From Elusimicrobiota bacterium (GTDB taxonomy: Bacteria; CG03), in NCBI GenBank assembly GCA_021161625.1, contig JAGHAG010000083.1, positions 1 to 9,029 of the forward strand: a stretch of DNA of 9,029 bases. Reading direction: 5' to 3'. The translations under genes and the position numbers were made by a program. The notes beneath the pieces were generated by a model that was not told the DNA's origin, ran no database searches, and saw nothing but the letters and a program-made list of their open reading frames with translations. The first letter of the stretch is position 1, and the number at the start of each line of letters is the position of its first letter. Of the stretch, positions 1-6,752 are shown in pieces.

Positions 1-609
1 CATCCAACACTTTTCTTCACTGAAAATGACCTTGTGTGCTATTTTTATGCTATTTTGCGACCAAAACTAGGAGTTTTCAACGATCAAGACGGTCATAAAC
101 ATTCTCTAATTCACACAGAATATCCCACCCCTTTTAGATGTAATATGAGTAACAATAAATTCGAGTTAAAAAAAGATAATACACGAACTGAGAAGGGTCG
201 GAAGTATCGACGTGGGCATTATGATATAGTTGTCCTAAACCCTGATTTTATCAAACAATATTCATATGTTGCGATTAAAGCACAAGACTATAAGTTGTAT
301 AAACTCAAAGTTCTTTCCGTAAACAACATAGATGGGCCCCCAATTCTATATGGGGTTGAGTTCATGTTTAGCAGGGATCCTTTAAAGTTCTCTCGTGGCA
401 ATGACAAAGAAAAAGGGATTGATAAATTCGTAAAGAAGGTGATCCAAGATGCTGATAAATTGCTCGCTTCAAAGGAAATAGAGGGATTTAAATTTATGGC
501 GCAAATAAAAATGCTTATTTTTATAAAAGGAAGTTCAAAAGAGATACGCTCCCTGCTAAGAGATAAACTGTCAGATAGAGATGAAATAATACTTTGCTTT
601 GGTGACTAA
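1..609 (+). CDS. Uncharacterised protein, 5' end missing; possible PD-(D/E)xK nuclease-like fold
   Basis: The reading frame is open from base 1 to the TAA at 607-609 (202 residues), so the gene starts upstream. The GTG at 34 lies inside good coding sequence and is probably not the start. I do not recognise a named family. Visible features (window residue numbers) are a YPTP motif near 41-44, RRGHYDIVVLNP at 70-81, YGVEF at 117-121, a charged helix around 136-155 ending QDADKLL, then hydrophobic strands KMLIFIKG (170-177) and EIILCF (195-200). This order (Glu40, Asp75, Glu120, helix, strand) resembles PD-(D/E)xK nucleases, but the ExK position reads E-F-M, lacking the usual lysine; this is inference. 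Seven of 11 arginines are CGN codons, against 5 of 23 in serS, which hints at foreign origin. An attC-like site follows 49 nt after the stop. Coding is near certain; function is unknown. Confidence 0.8.
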   Translation, partial: HPTLFFTENDLVCYFYAILRPKLGVFNDQDGHKHSLIHTEYPTPFRCNMSNNKFELKKDNTRTEKGRKYRRGHYDIVVLNPDFIKQYSYVAIKAQDYKLYKLKVLSVNNIDGPPILYGVEFMFSRDPLKFSRGNDKEKGIDKFVKKVIQDADKLLASKEIEGFKFMAQIKMLIFIKGSSKEIRSLLRDKLSDRDEIILCFGD

Positions 610-658
610 AATACCAACTTTGCACAACAAGGGCTATCTGGCTTTGGTTTATGACTTC

Positions 659-708
659 GCCTAACTCCTCGCTTCGCTCGGACCTCAGATACCCGCTGGA
701 CGTTAGTA
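659..708 (+). other. Integron attC-like recombination site (degenerate)
   Basis: GCCTAAC at 659-665 fits the R'' consensus RYYYAAC, and GTTAG at 702-706 is its partner core (R' consensus GTTRRRY), although the last two bases, TA, do not fit. Inside, TCC (666-668) can pair with GGA (698-700), leaving a single bulged C beside the R pair, and GC (671-672) with GC (695-696). The span of 50 nt is at or just below the usual attC size range, and the inner stem is poorly paired. Its place just after the stop of a lone gene is where a cassette attC would be. No integrase gene is visible, so it would be a solitary or decayed cassette. Confidence 0.45.
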
Positions 709-767
709 AAAATTCCGCAGATGCCTTTAAGATAAATATAAAATAAGGATGCAAGAAAATCACATGT

Positions 768-817
768 AAAATGCAAAAATCAAAATGCAAAATCAGGATT
801 AAGAATTAAGGATTAAC
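768..817. repeat. Degenerate 14-nt tandem repeat, A-rich
   Basis: Units run in register with period 14: 768-781 and 782-795 share AAAATGCAAAA-TC, and 796-809 and 810-817 share GGATTAA. The same period occurs in the 6448-6650 arrays. No gene is supported here. It is followed by a pyrimidine-rich 7-nt repeat in the gap before rtcB. Confidence 0.6.
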
Positions 818-842
818 TCCCATTTCTTTTTTACTTTTCCAC

Positions 843-885
843 CTTTCTACCTTTCCACTATCCACTATCCTCTTTCCTCTGCCTG
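843..885. repeat. Pyrimidine-rich 7-nt tandem repeat upstream of rtcB
   Basis: Heptamers of the form CT[A/T]TCC[A/T] run in register: CTTTCCA (851-857), CTATCCA (858-864), CTATCCT (865-871) and CTTTCCT (872-878), with degenerate units CTTTCTA (843-849) and CTGCCTG (879-885). The same heptamers recur at 6753-6836 ahead of the flavin reductase gene, so this is a dispersed repeat rather than a site specific to rtcB. Confidence 0.65.
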
Positions 886-911
886 CCACATCTATCCACG
901 ATCATTATAAA
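883..911 (+). promoter_or_regulatory. Possible sigma70-type promoter for the rtcB operon
   Basis: CTGCCA (883-888, 4 of 6 matches to TTGACA) and TATAAA (906-911, 5 of 6 matches to TATAAT) are separated by exactly 17 nt. Transcription would begin near 918, giving a leader of about 44 nt to the ATG at 962. The -35 overlaps the end of the 7-nt repeat. The base composition makes chance matches easy. Confidence 0.35.
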
Positions 912-961
912 CAAATACAGTGGCGACTATCCCTTATACAGCAGATTTGTTAAAATATAAC

Positions 962-3847
962 ATGCAGGAATTTAAGAAGATATCAGAATTTAAGTATTTA
1001 ATTCCCCGACAGGGGAATATGAGGGTGGATGGTATTATTTACACATCTGAAAAACTTCTTTCTCACATTCAGAAGGAAAATGTTGCAAGTCAGGTAAAAA
1101 ATGTTGCAACTTTACCGGGAATTATAAAATACTCCCTTGCAATGCCTGATGTTCACTGGGGATATGGCATGCCAATAGGCGGGGTTGCTGCAATGGATTT
1201 TAAAAACGGAGTAATTTCTCCTGGAGCCGTCGGTTACGATATCAACTGCCTTTCTCCTGAAACACATGTTTTATTAGAAAATGGCACTTACCTGACAATA
1301 AAAGAACTTGAAAAAAAATGGAGAGAAAAGAAAGTAAAATTTGTGGATTTTTCAAAGAAAAATTTAAATGATGTAGAAACACTTCTTTTTCTCAAAAGAT
1401 ATAACAATCCCTCAATTTATCAAATAGAAACTCAATCTGGATTTAAAATTAAAGCAACCAAAGACCATCCAGTTCAGACTCAGGAGGGCATGAGAGAAGT
1501 TGGAAGTTTAAAAGAGGGCGATTTTATTCTTATATACCCATTTAAGGGCGTCAAGTATAAAGAACCCTCATCTAAATTAATTCTGTCAGAAGAGGGTTTC
1601 ATAAAAGTTCTTGAAAATCTGGGAAAGACGAATAAAGGAAGTGCTATATCTCAGATTTTAAAACAGATAAAATCCCGAAATCTTCTTCCTTTAACTTATA
1701 ACCATCCTGCTATTCCTGTTATATTGAAACTGATGGGATTTATTTTTGGTGATGGTTCAATTAGTTTTAATAAAAACAGAGGAGCACAAATTCATTTTTT
1801 TGGCAAGAGGGATGATTTAAGAAAGATTCAAAAAGACCTTTCAAAACTTGGCTTTAAGGCTTCTATCTATTCAAGGAAAAGAAACCATACATTTACAACT
1901 TCCTATAAAACTTACAGTTTCTCAACAATAGAAAACAAACTTTCTGTCAATTCTATTACACTTGCCTCTCTTTTCATTGCCTTGGGCACACCATATGGTT
2001 TAAAAGCGCATAGAAAATATCGCATTCCAAATTGGATATTCAGCTGTCCGCTCTGGCAAAAAAGATTGTTTTTAGCCTCATTTTTCGGAGCTGAATTATC
2101 AAGTCCGAAGACTCTCAATAAATATAATTTCTATGCTCCGCAGTTGAATATGAGCAAAAGAAGAGACCTTGCTAAAAATGCACAAATGTTCTTAAAGGAT
2201 TTGGCAAAACTCTTAAGAGAATTTGGAGTGAAAACTTACAGAATAACCCAAGTAAAAGGTTATCAATACAGAGGGAAAAAAGGGATTACAAAAGGTTTCA
2301 GACTGCAGATAAGTGAGGAAATAAAAAATCTTATTAAATTTTTTGAAACAATAGGCTATGAATATAATTCTCGGAAACATAAAGAGAGTTGTCTTGCATG
2401 TGCTTATTTAAAGAAAAAGTTAAAAGTTGTTGAATTAAGGGCTAAAGTCAGAAGAGAGATAAGAAAATTATATAAAAAAAAGGGAGAGGAAGAAAAAGCA
2501 CATGGGGTTATTAAAAAAAGAGGTGAGCCAAGAATTGCATTTAATTTTCCCTCATTTGAGGAGTTCAAAAAAAGTTGCAGTTTCAGTGCTGGACTCCTGT
2601 GGGACAAAGTAGAAAAAATAAAAAAAATTCCATATAGAAATCTTGTTTATGATTTTACAGTTAATGATAAAAACCACAATTTTATTGCAAATAATTTTGT
2701 TGTTTCAAACTGCGGAGTCAGGGTTCTTAAAACAAATCTTACCTATGAGGATATAAAAGAAAAGCTTTCTGCACTTGTTTCTGAAATTTTCAAGAACATC
2801 CCCTCAGGAGTGGGTTCAAAAAGCAAGTTAAAATTAAACACAAATGAATTAAAAAAAGTTCTTGAAAGGGGTTCTCAATACTTGGTTGAAAAAGGTTTTG
2901 GAACCGAAGACGACCTTCTTCACACAGAAGAAAAGGGAAGAATGCTCACCGCATCTTCTGAATTTATTTCCCACAGGGCAATGGAGAGAGGTGCACCTCA
3001 ACTTGGAACTCTTGGCGCAGGAAATCATTTTCTTGAAATTCAGGAAATTGAAGAAATCTATGATGAAGAACTTGCGCAAAAATGGGGACTTTTCAAAGGT
3101 CAGATTACGGTTATGATACACACAGGTTCGCGTGGTTTTGGCTATCAGGTCTGCGATGATTATTTGAGGGTTATGCAGAGGGCGGTGCAGAAATACGCAA
3201 TAACTCTTCCTGACAGACAGCTTGCCTGTGCTCCAATAAATTCAGATGAGGGCAAAAGATACCTTTATTCAATGAGTGCTGCTGCAAATTATGCATGGGC
3301 AAACAGACAGGTGATAACGCACTGGATTAGAGAAAGTTTTGAAAATGTCTTTAAGAAAAAATGGGAAGAATTTGACCTTTCTGTTCTCTGGGATGTTGCA
3401 CACAATATTGGCAAAATTGAGGAATTTGAAGGTAAAAAAATTTTCATACACAGAAAAGGAGCAACCCGGGCATTTCCTGCCGGAAAAAAAGAACTTCCAT
3501 CTTTATATCAGCAAACAGGTCAGCCTGTGATTGTTCCAGGTAGCATGGGGACAGCATCATATATTCTCGTGGCAGGTGAAAAAGCATATGAAACATTTTA
3601 TTCAACCTGTCATGGGGCAGGAAGGGAGATGTCCCGACATCAGGCTTTAAAACAGGTTAATGCAAGGGACCTCATAAGGGAACTCAAATCAAAAAATATC
3701 CTTCTTCTCTCAGGCACAATGAAAACCGTTGCTGAGGAAGCACCTCAGGCATATAAAAATGTTGATGAGGTTGTCGAAATCTGTCAGGGTGCAGGAATTT
3801 CAAGAAAGGTTGCAAAAATGAAGCCTCTTGGAGTGGTGAAAGGATAA
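962..3847 (+). CDS. rtcB: RtcB RNA-splicing ligase with in-frame intein
   Basis: RtcB joins RNA ends bearing 3'-phosphate or 2',3'-cyclic phosphate to 5'-OH ends, using GTP and Mn2+; it acts in tRNA splicing or RNA repair in the cytoplasm. The precursor is 961 residues; removing the intein (residues 96-583) leaves 473, a normal RtcB length. Family signatures are LPGI..YSLAMPDVHWGYG, the GYDIN-C junction, GAGNHF, IHTGSRGFG, DVAHN and STCHGAGR. In spliced numbering the metal and guanylation residues are Asp93, Cys96, Asn200, His201, His232, His326 and His396, matching Pyrococcus horikoshii D95, C98, N202, H203, H234, H329 and H404. I chose ATG 962 because QEFKKISEF aligns with the usual RtcB N-terminus and gives this constant offset. 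A GTG at 920 would add 14 residues, and neither start has a clear ribosome binding site. The stop is 1 nt before serS. No archease, the usual activator, is seen nearby. Confidence 0.96.
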   Translation: MQEFKKISEFKYLIPRQGNMRVDGIIYTSEKLLSHIQKENVASQVKNVATLPGIIKYSLAMPDVHWGYGMPIGGVAAMDFKNGVISPGAVGYDINCLSPETHVLLENGTYLTIKELEKKWREKKVKFVDFSKKNLNDVETLLFLKRYNNPSIYQIETQSGFKIKATKDHPVQTQEGMREVGSLKEGDFILIYPFKGVKYKEPSSKLILSEEGFIKVLENLGKTNKGSAISQILKQIKSRNLLPLTYNHPAIPVILKLMGFIFGDGSISFNKNRGAQIHFFGKRDDLRKIQKDLSKLGFKASIYSRKRNHTFTTSYKTYSFSTIENKLSVNSITLASLFIALGTPYGLKAHRKYRIPNWIFSCPLWQKRLFLASFFGAELSSPKTLNKYNFYAPQLNMSKRRDLAKNAQMFLKDLAKLLREFGVKTYRITQVKGYQYRGKKGITKGFRLQISEEIKNLIKFFETIGYEYNSRKHKESCLACAYLKKKLKVVELRAKVRREIRKLYKKKGEEEKAHGVIKKRGEPRIAFNFPSFEEFKKSCSFSAGLLWDKVEKIKKIPYRNLVYDFTVNDKNHNFIANNFVVSNCGVRVLKTNLTYEDIKEKLSALVSEIFKNIPSGVGSKSKLKLNTNELKKVLERGSQYLVEKGFGTEDDLLHTEEKGRMLTASSEFISHRAMERGAPQLGTLGAGNHFLEIQEIEEIYDEELAQKWGLFKGQITVMIHTGSRGFGYQVCDDYLRVMQRAVQKYAITLPDRQLACAPINSDEGKRYLYSMSAAANYAWANRQVITHWIRESFENVFKKKWEEFDLSVLWDVAHNIGKIEEFEGKKIFIHRKGATRAFPAGKKELPSLYQQTGQPVIVPGSMGTASYILVAGEKAYETFYSTCHGAGREMSRHQALKQVNARDLIRELKSKNILLLSGTMKTVAEEAPQAYKNVDEVVEICQGAGISRKVAKMKPLGVVKG
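1247..2710 (+). other. RtcB intein with LAGLIDADG (DOD) homing endonuclease domain
   Basis: This 488-residue in-frame insert starts at Cys1 (block A, CLSPETHVLLENG) and ends at Asn488, followed by extein Cys+1, the RtcB catalytic metal-binding cysteine. Block B is T71-K-D-H74. Block C is LKLMGFIFGDG (160-170, acidic Asp169). Block E is LFLASFFGAEL (274-284), with Glu283 where Asp is usual. Block F is LVYDFTVNDKNHNF with His477. Block G reads NNFVVSN then C, so the penultimate residue is Ser487 rather than the usual His. The region 285-460 between endonuclease and C-terminal splicing blocks is long, basic and contains a CxxC (382-385). Arginine codons are mostly AGA, like the host gene, suggesting long residence. 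Splicing is expected to be autocatalytic; homing activity is possible but not shown. Confidence 0.95.
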
Positions 3848-3848
3848 A

Positions 3849-5060
3849 ATGATAGACATTAAATTGATACGCGACAATCCTCAAAATTTCAGGAAGTCCA
3901 TGAAGGGAAGAATTACTGAAAAAGAGGTTGAGGAAATTTTAAAAATTGACGCTGAAAGAAAAGAAAAGTTAAAAAAAATAGAAGAACTGCGTGCAAAACA
4001 GAAAAAAGCACAGGTTACTGAAGCAAGAAAAATAAAGGATGAAAGAAGAAAACTTGAGGAGGAATTTAAAAAAATAGATGAGAAGTGGCAGAAACTTCTT
4101 TCAGAGGTTCCAAACATCCCTGACGAGGATGTTCCATCTGGAGATGCTGAAAAAAATGTTGTTGTTACAGAGGTTGGAGAGGTTGAGGAAAAAGAATCCC
4201 TCCCTCACTGGGAAATAGGGAAAATTTTAGATATTCTTGATTTTGAAACCGCATCAAAAATTTCCCAGAGTTTTTTCCCGATGCTAAAAGGAGATGGAGC
4301 CCGTCTTGAATTTGCGTTAATGAACTTTTTTCTGGAAGAAAATGAAAAATATGGCTTTGAACCTGTTTGTGTTCCTTATCTTGTAAATGAAGGTTCTGTT
4401 TTTGGAACAGGGCAACTTCCCAAATTTAAAGACGAACTTTATCACATTGAGAAAGACAACCTTTATCTCATACCAACAGGAGAGGTTCCTGCCGGGAATT
4501 TTTTTAAAGATAAAATTTTAAATGAAAAGGATTTACCTTTGAGATTTCAAATCCCAACCCCCTGTTTCAGAAGAGAGGCAGGTTCCTGGGGAAAACTTGG
4601 AAAAGGTCTTATAAGAAATCACCAGTTTCACAAGGTTGAGATTTTCTCCTTTACAAAACCTGAAGATTCAAACAGAGAACTTGAGCAAATGGTAAAGGTT
4701 GTATCAGAGATTTTAAAAAAACTTGCACTTCCTCATAGAATTATTTTGCTTTCCTCTCTTGATATGGGTTTTTCTGCTTCAAAAACCTATGACATAGAAA
4801 TCTGGATGAACGGGCTTAAGAGATGGGTTGAGGTTTCCTCAATCTCAAACTGCAGGGATTTTCAAACACGACGGACAAAAACAAGATTTAAAACAAAAGA
4901 GGGTCTGAAATTTCCCCATTCTTTAAATGGCTCCTCTCTTGCAGTTGGAAGGGTTTTTGCAGGTATTCTTGAAAATTACTGGGATAAAGAAAATGCTCAA
5001 GTTAATGTGCCTGATTGTTTGAAAAAATTCATAAAAAAAGATAGGATTGAAAGAGGGTAA
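3849..5060 (+). CDS. serS: Seryl-tRNA synthetase
   Basis: Charges tRNA-Ser with serine in two ATP-dependent steps; class II synthetase, cytoplasmic homodimer. Residues 1-95 are the bacterial-type N-terminal domain: it begins MIDIKLIRDNPQNFRKSM and continues into the Lys/Glu-rich helical hairpin (about 27-85) that grips the tRNA long variable arm. The catalytic core follows: LKGDGARLEFALMNF (146-160, motif 1 region), the serine-binding TGE loop (210-212; most relatives have TAE), motif 2 CFRREAGSWG (239-248) with LIRNHQFHKVE, SSISNCRDFQTRR (330-342), and motif 3 SSLAVGRVFAGILENY (362-377) with Arg368. At 403 residues it is slightly shorter than the 420-430 typical of bacteria. AGGA (3841-3844) inside the end of rtcB serves as ribosome binding site, and the two genes are 1 nt apart, indicating cotranscription. 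Confidence 0.97.
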   Translation: MIDIKLIRDNPQNFRKSMKGRITEKEVEEILKIDAERKEKLKKIEELRAKQKKAQVTEARKIKDERRKLEEEFKKIDEKWQKLLSEVPNIPDEDVPSGDAEKNVVVTEVGEVEEKESLPHWEIGKILDILDFETASKISQSFFPMLKGDGARLEFALMNFFLEENEKYGFEPVCVPYLVNEGSVFGTGQLPKFKDELYHIEKDNLYLIPTGEVPAGNFFKDKILNEKDLPLRFQIPTPCFRREAGSWGKLGKGLIRNHQFHKVEIFSFTKPEDSNRELEQMVKVVSEILKKLALPHRIILLSSLDMGFSASKTYDIEIWMNGLKRWVEVSSISNCRDFQTRRTKTRFKTKEGLKFPHSLNGSSLAVGRVFAGILENYWDKENAQVNVPDCLKKFIKKDRIERG

Positions 5061-5062
5061 AA

Positions 5063-5371
5063 ATGGGTGCAAAAGGATGGGAAATAAATAACAAGGTAAA
5101 GGTAATTCTTACGAAGAACTGGGTAGATATTCTGAAACTCAACATAAATACGGTTAAAGACACAGTTTATATTAAAGGCGAGCTTGTCTTCAAAGGTGGT
5201 TCTGTGGATTCCACAAGTGATGCGTCAGTTATTGAGATGCTAAAAAAAATTGAGAGAGAGATTTTTCAATACAAAGAAGTCAAAATGATAAAGTGGGACC
5301 TCACGCAGTGGGAAAAAAGAGGCGGAAGGTGGTTAAAAAAGGAAATCAAGAAAAAGGGTTCTGCTGCTTGA
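5063..5371 (+). CDS. Small conserved-looking protein of unknown function, possibly BON-like fold
   Basis: 102 residues, cytoplasmic by appearance (no signal peptide or membrane segment). I do not recognise a family with confidence. The predicted order is strand (KVKVILTKN, 11-19), strand DTVYIKGELVF (33-43), a variable Ser/Asp loop (46-54), amphipathic helix (55-70), strand EVKMIKWDL (72-80), then a basic tail. A loop-rich alpha/beta module with a V-Y-I-K-G strand recalls BON domains, but this is a guess. The tail TQWEKRGGRWLKKEIKKK is very basic and could bind nucleic acid. AAGAGGG (5051-5057) lies 5 nt before the ATG. The gene starts 2 nt after serS and ends 3 nt before the next gene, so it is clearly part of the operon. 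Confidence 0.85.
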   Translation: MGAKGWEINNKVKVILTKNWVDILKLNINTVKDTVYIKGELVFKGGSVDSTSDASVIEMLKKIEREIFQYKEVKMIKWDLTQWEKRGGRWLKKEIKKKGSAA

Positions 5372-5374
5372 TGT

Positions 5375-6385
5375 ATGAAAAAAATAAAAATACCTGTAGA
5401 AGAGGCAACTGGAAAAATTCTCCCACATGATATAACAGAAATTGTCCCCGAAAAATTCAAAGGGCCTGCCTTTAAAAAAGGGCACATCATAAGAAAGAAA
5501 GACATAGAGCATTTAAAAAGGCTGGGGAAAAGAAACATTTATTTACTTGAACTTGAAAAAGATGAAATTCATGAAGATGAAGCAGGCAAACTTTTTAAAA
5601 CCTTTGCAGGGAAAAATGTTTTTGCAAGAGGACCTTCTGAGGGAAAAATTGAATTTATAGCAAAATGCGATGGTCTTGCAAAGATAAATTCAGACACTGT
5701 TCATTTTATAAATTCAATTGGAGAGATTGTTTTTACAACAATTCATTCCCACATACCTGTTAAGAAAGGTGAAACAATAGCAGGTATAAGAATTGTTCCT
5801 CTTGCCATAAAAAAATCAAAAGTAATGAAGGCAATAAAAAAGAAAAAAATTATTGAGGTTTCACCCTTCAAACCCAGAAAAATTGGTCTGATTGTAACAG
5901 GGAGCGAGGTTGCCTCAGGAAAAATAAAGGACAGATTTCGCCCTGTAATAGAAAAAAAGGCAAAACTTTACAGAAGTAAAATTTGCAGATTTAAAATTGT
6001 TGGAGATGATGAGAAGGAAATAAAGGACGAAATTGTAAAGATGTCTGCTTCGTGTGATTTTATAATTCTTACAGGTGGTATGTCTGTTGACCCTGATGAC
6101 TCCACAAAGGTTGCAATAAGAAGAGCAGGGGCAAGGGTTGTCTCATACGGAGCACCAATCCTGCCTGGAAACATGTTTATGGTTGCGTATCTTAAAAGCA
6201 TACCCATTTTTGGTGTTCCTGCCTGTGCCCTTTTTTATGAAATAACTGTTCTTGACATTTTTCTCCCTTATGTTTTCAGCAACACAAAAATTACAAAAGA
6301 ACATATAATAAGGCGTGGATATGGTGGATTGTGTCGCCATTGCAGAGTTTGTGTTTTTCCTGCCTGTGCTTTTGGAAAAATATAG
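5375..6385 (+). CDS. MoeA-like molybdopterin-binding protein with C-terminal four-Cys motif
   Basis: 336 residues. The N-terminal part (about 1-160) carries IPVEEATGKILPHDITEI and GPAFKKGHIIRKKDIEHL, typical of the short MoeA-like proteins found near molybdenum hydroxylases. The MogA/MoeA molybdopterin-binding fold follows from about 168: GLIVTGSEVASGKIKDRF (171-188), ILTGGMSVDPDDST (231-244), ILPGNMFMVAYL (262-273), and IFGVPACALFYEITVLDIFLPYV (278-300), where most relatives have GLPGC. The protein ends with C320-x2-C323-x2-C326-x4-C331 then FGKI, a Cys cluster seen in this subgroup that could bind Zn or an Fe-S centre. The role is probably molybdenum or tungsten cofactor insertion or handling, but no Mo/W enzyme is in this window. 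It lacks the C-terminal MoeA domain IV. Ribosome binding is weak (AAGGG about 15 nt upstream); translation may be coupled to the preceding gene 3 nt away. Confidence 0.88.
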   Translation: MKKIKIPVEEATGKILPHDITEIVPEKFKGPAFKKGHIIRKKDIEHLKRLGKRNIYLLELEKDEIHEDEAGKLFKTFAGKNVFARGPSEGKIEFIAKCDGLAKINSDTVHFINSIGEIVFTTIHSHIPVKKGETIAGIRIVPLAIKKSKVMKAIKKKKIIEVSPFKPRKIGLIVTGSEVASGKIKDRFRPVIEKKAKLYRSKICRFKIVGDDEKEIKDEIVKMSASCDFIILTGGMSVDPDDSTKVAIRRAGARVVSYGAPILPGNMFMVAYLKSIPIFGVPACALFYEITVLDIFLPYVFSNTKITKEHIIRRGYGGLCRHCRVCVFPACAFGKI

Positions 6386-6447
6386 TTATTGCTCGTGGGG
6401 CTGCTCGCAGGGACGCTCGGAGAAAGTGGAGAGAGGAAAGAAATGTT

Positions 6448-6650
6448 AAATTACAAATCCCAAATTTCAAATAACAAACCACAGCCCATTTCTAGATGGG
6501 CTGGGCCCCGCCCTTTTGAAAAAGGGCGGTGGTCACAAACAAATCCTAAAATCCAAATTCAAATGTTCAAAACAGGAAGTTTAGGATTTTGGTCATTGGA
6601 ATTTGGAACTTGTTTGATATTTGGTACTTGGAATTTGGTGCTTGAAATTT
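6448..6650. repeat. Inverted arrays of a degenerate 14-nt repeat
   Basis: Plus-strand units are AAATTACAAATCCC (6448-6461), AAATTTCAAATAAC (6462-6475), AAATCCTAAAATCC (6541-6554) and AAATTCAAATGTTC (6555-6568). Minus-strand units are AAATTTCAAGCACC (6637-6650), AAATTCCAAGTACC (6623-6636), AAATATCAAACAAG (6609-6622) and, after a 4-nt insert, AAATTCCAATGACC (6591-6604). The whole forms a loose palindrome centred near 6575, with the double hairpin 6482-6529 embedded in its left half. An open frame of 160 codons across 6389-6871 is built from this repeat and is not accepted as a gene. Confidence 0.7.
6482..6529. repeat. Double hairpin repeat (P-Q module, copy 1)
   Basis: Two perfect stems lie 4 nt apart. 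Stem P pairs CAGCCCAT (6482-6489) with ATGGGCTG (6496-6503) around a 6-nt loop. Stem Q pairs CCGCCCTTTT (6508-6517) with AAAAGGGCGG (6520-6529). The linker and stems (TGGGCTGGG then CCCCGCCCTTT) match, in the opposite orientation, the sequence at 8711-8762. No T-run follows, so a Rho-independent terminator is unlikely. Its G+C content stands out against the AT-rich surroundings. Confidence 0.75.
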
Positions 6651-6660
6651 ATAGAAATGT

Positions 6661-6739
6661 GTGCCTTCAGCACGGAAATTTCAATCAGTTTCGTTCGCGT
6701 AGCGAACATATTTCAATAAATTTCGCTCGCATAGCGAGC
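6661..6739. repeat. Three short hairpins in tandem, two in 32-nt units
   Basis: Stems are GTGC/GCAC (6661-6664 with 6670-6673), GTTCGC/GCGAAC (6693-6698 with 6702-6707, loop GTA) and GCTCGC/GCGAGC (6725-6730 with 6734-6739, loop ATA). The last two lie in 32-nt direct repeats beginning at 6689 and 6721, and each is followed by CATATTTC. Between these two copies T6694-A6706 becomes C6726-G6738, a paired change that keeps the stem. Function is unknown. Confidence 0.7.
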
Positions 6740-6752
6740 ATATTTCCATTCA

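Noticed and set aside
521..790. 89-codon minus-strand open frame across the end of the first gene
   Set aside because: It overlaps the real coding frame, the attC-like site and repeat DNA, with no recognisable protein features.
920..961. GTG start at 920 for rtcB
   Set aside because: It adds 14 residues outside the usual RtcB N-terminus and has no ribosome binding site. ATG 962 gives residue positions offset by only 2 from P. horikoshii RtcB. It cannot be fully excluded.
5063..5371. Archease, the usual RtcB activator
   Set aside because: At 102 residues it is too short, and it lacks the acidic archease metal-site motifs.
6689..6752. CRISPR array
   Set aside because: Only two 32-nt units, directly adjacent without unique spacers, and no cas genes.
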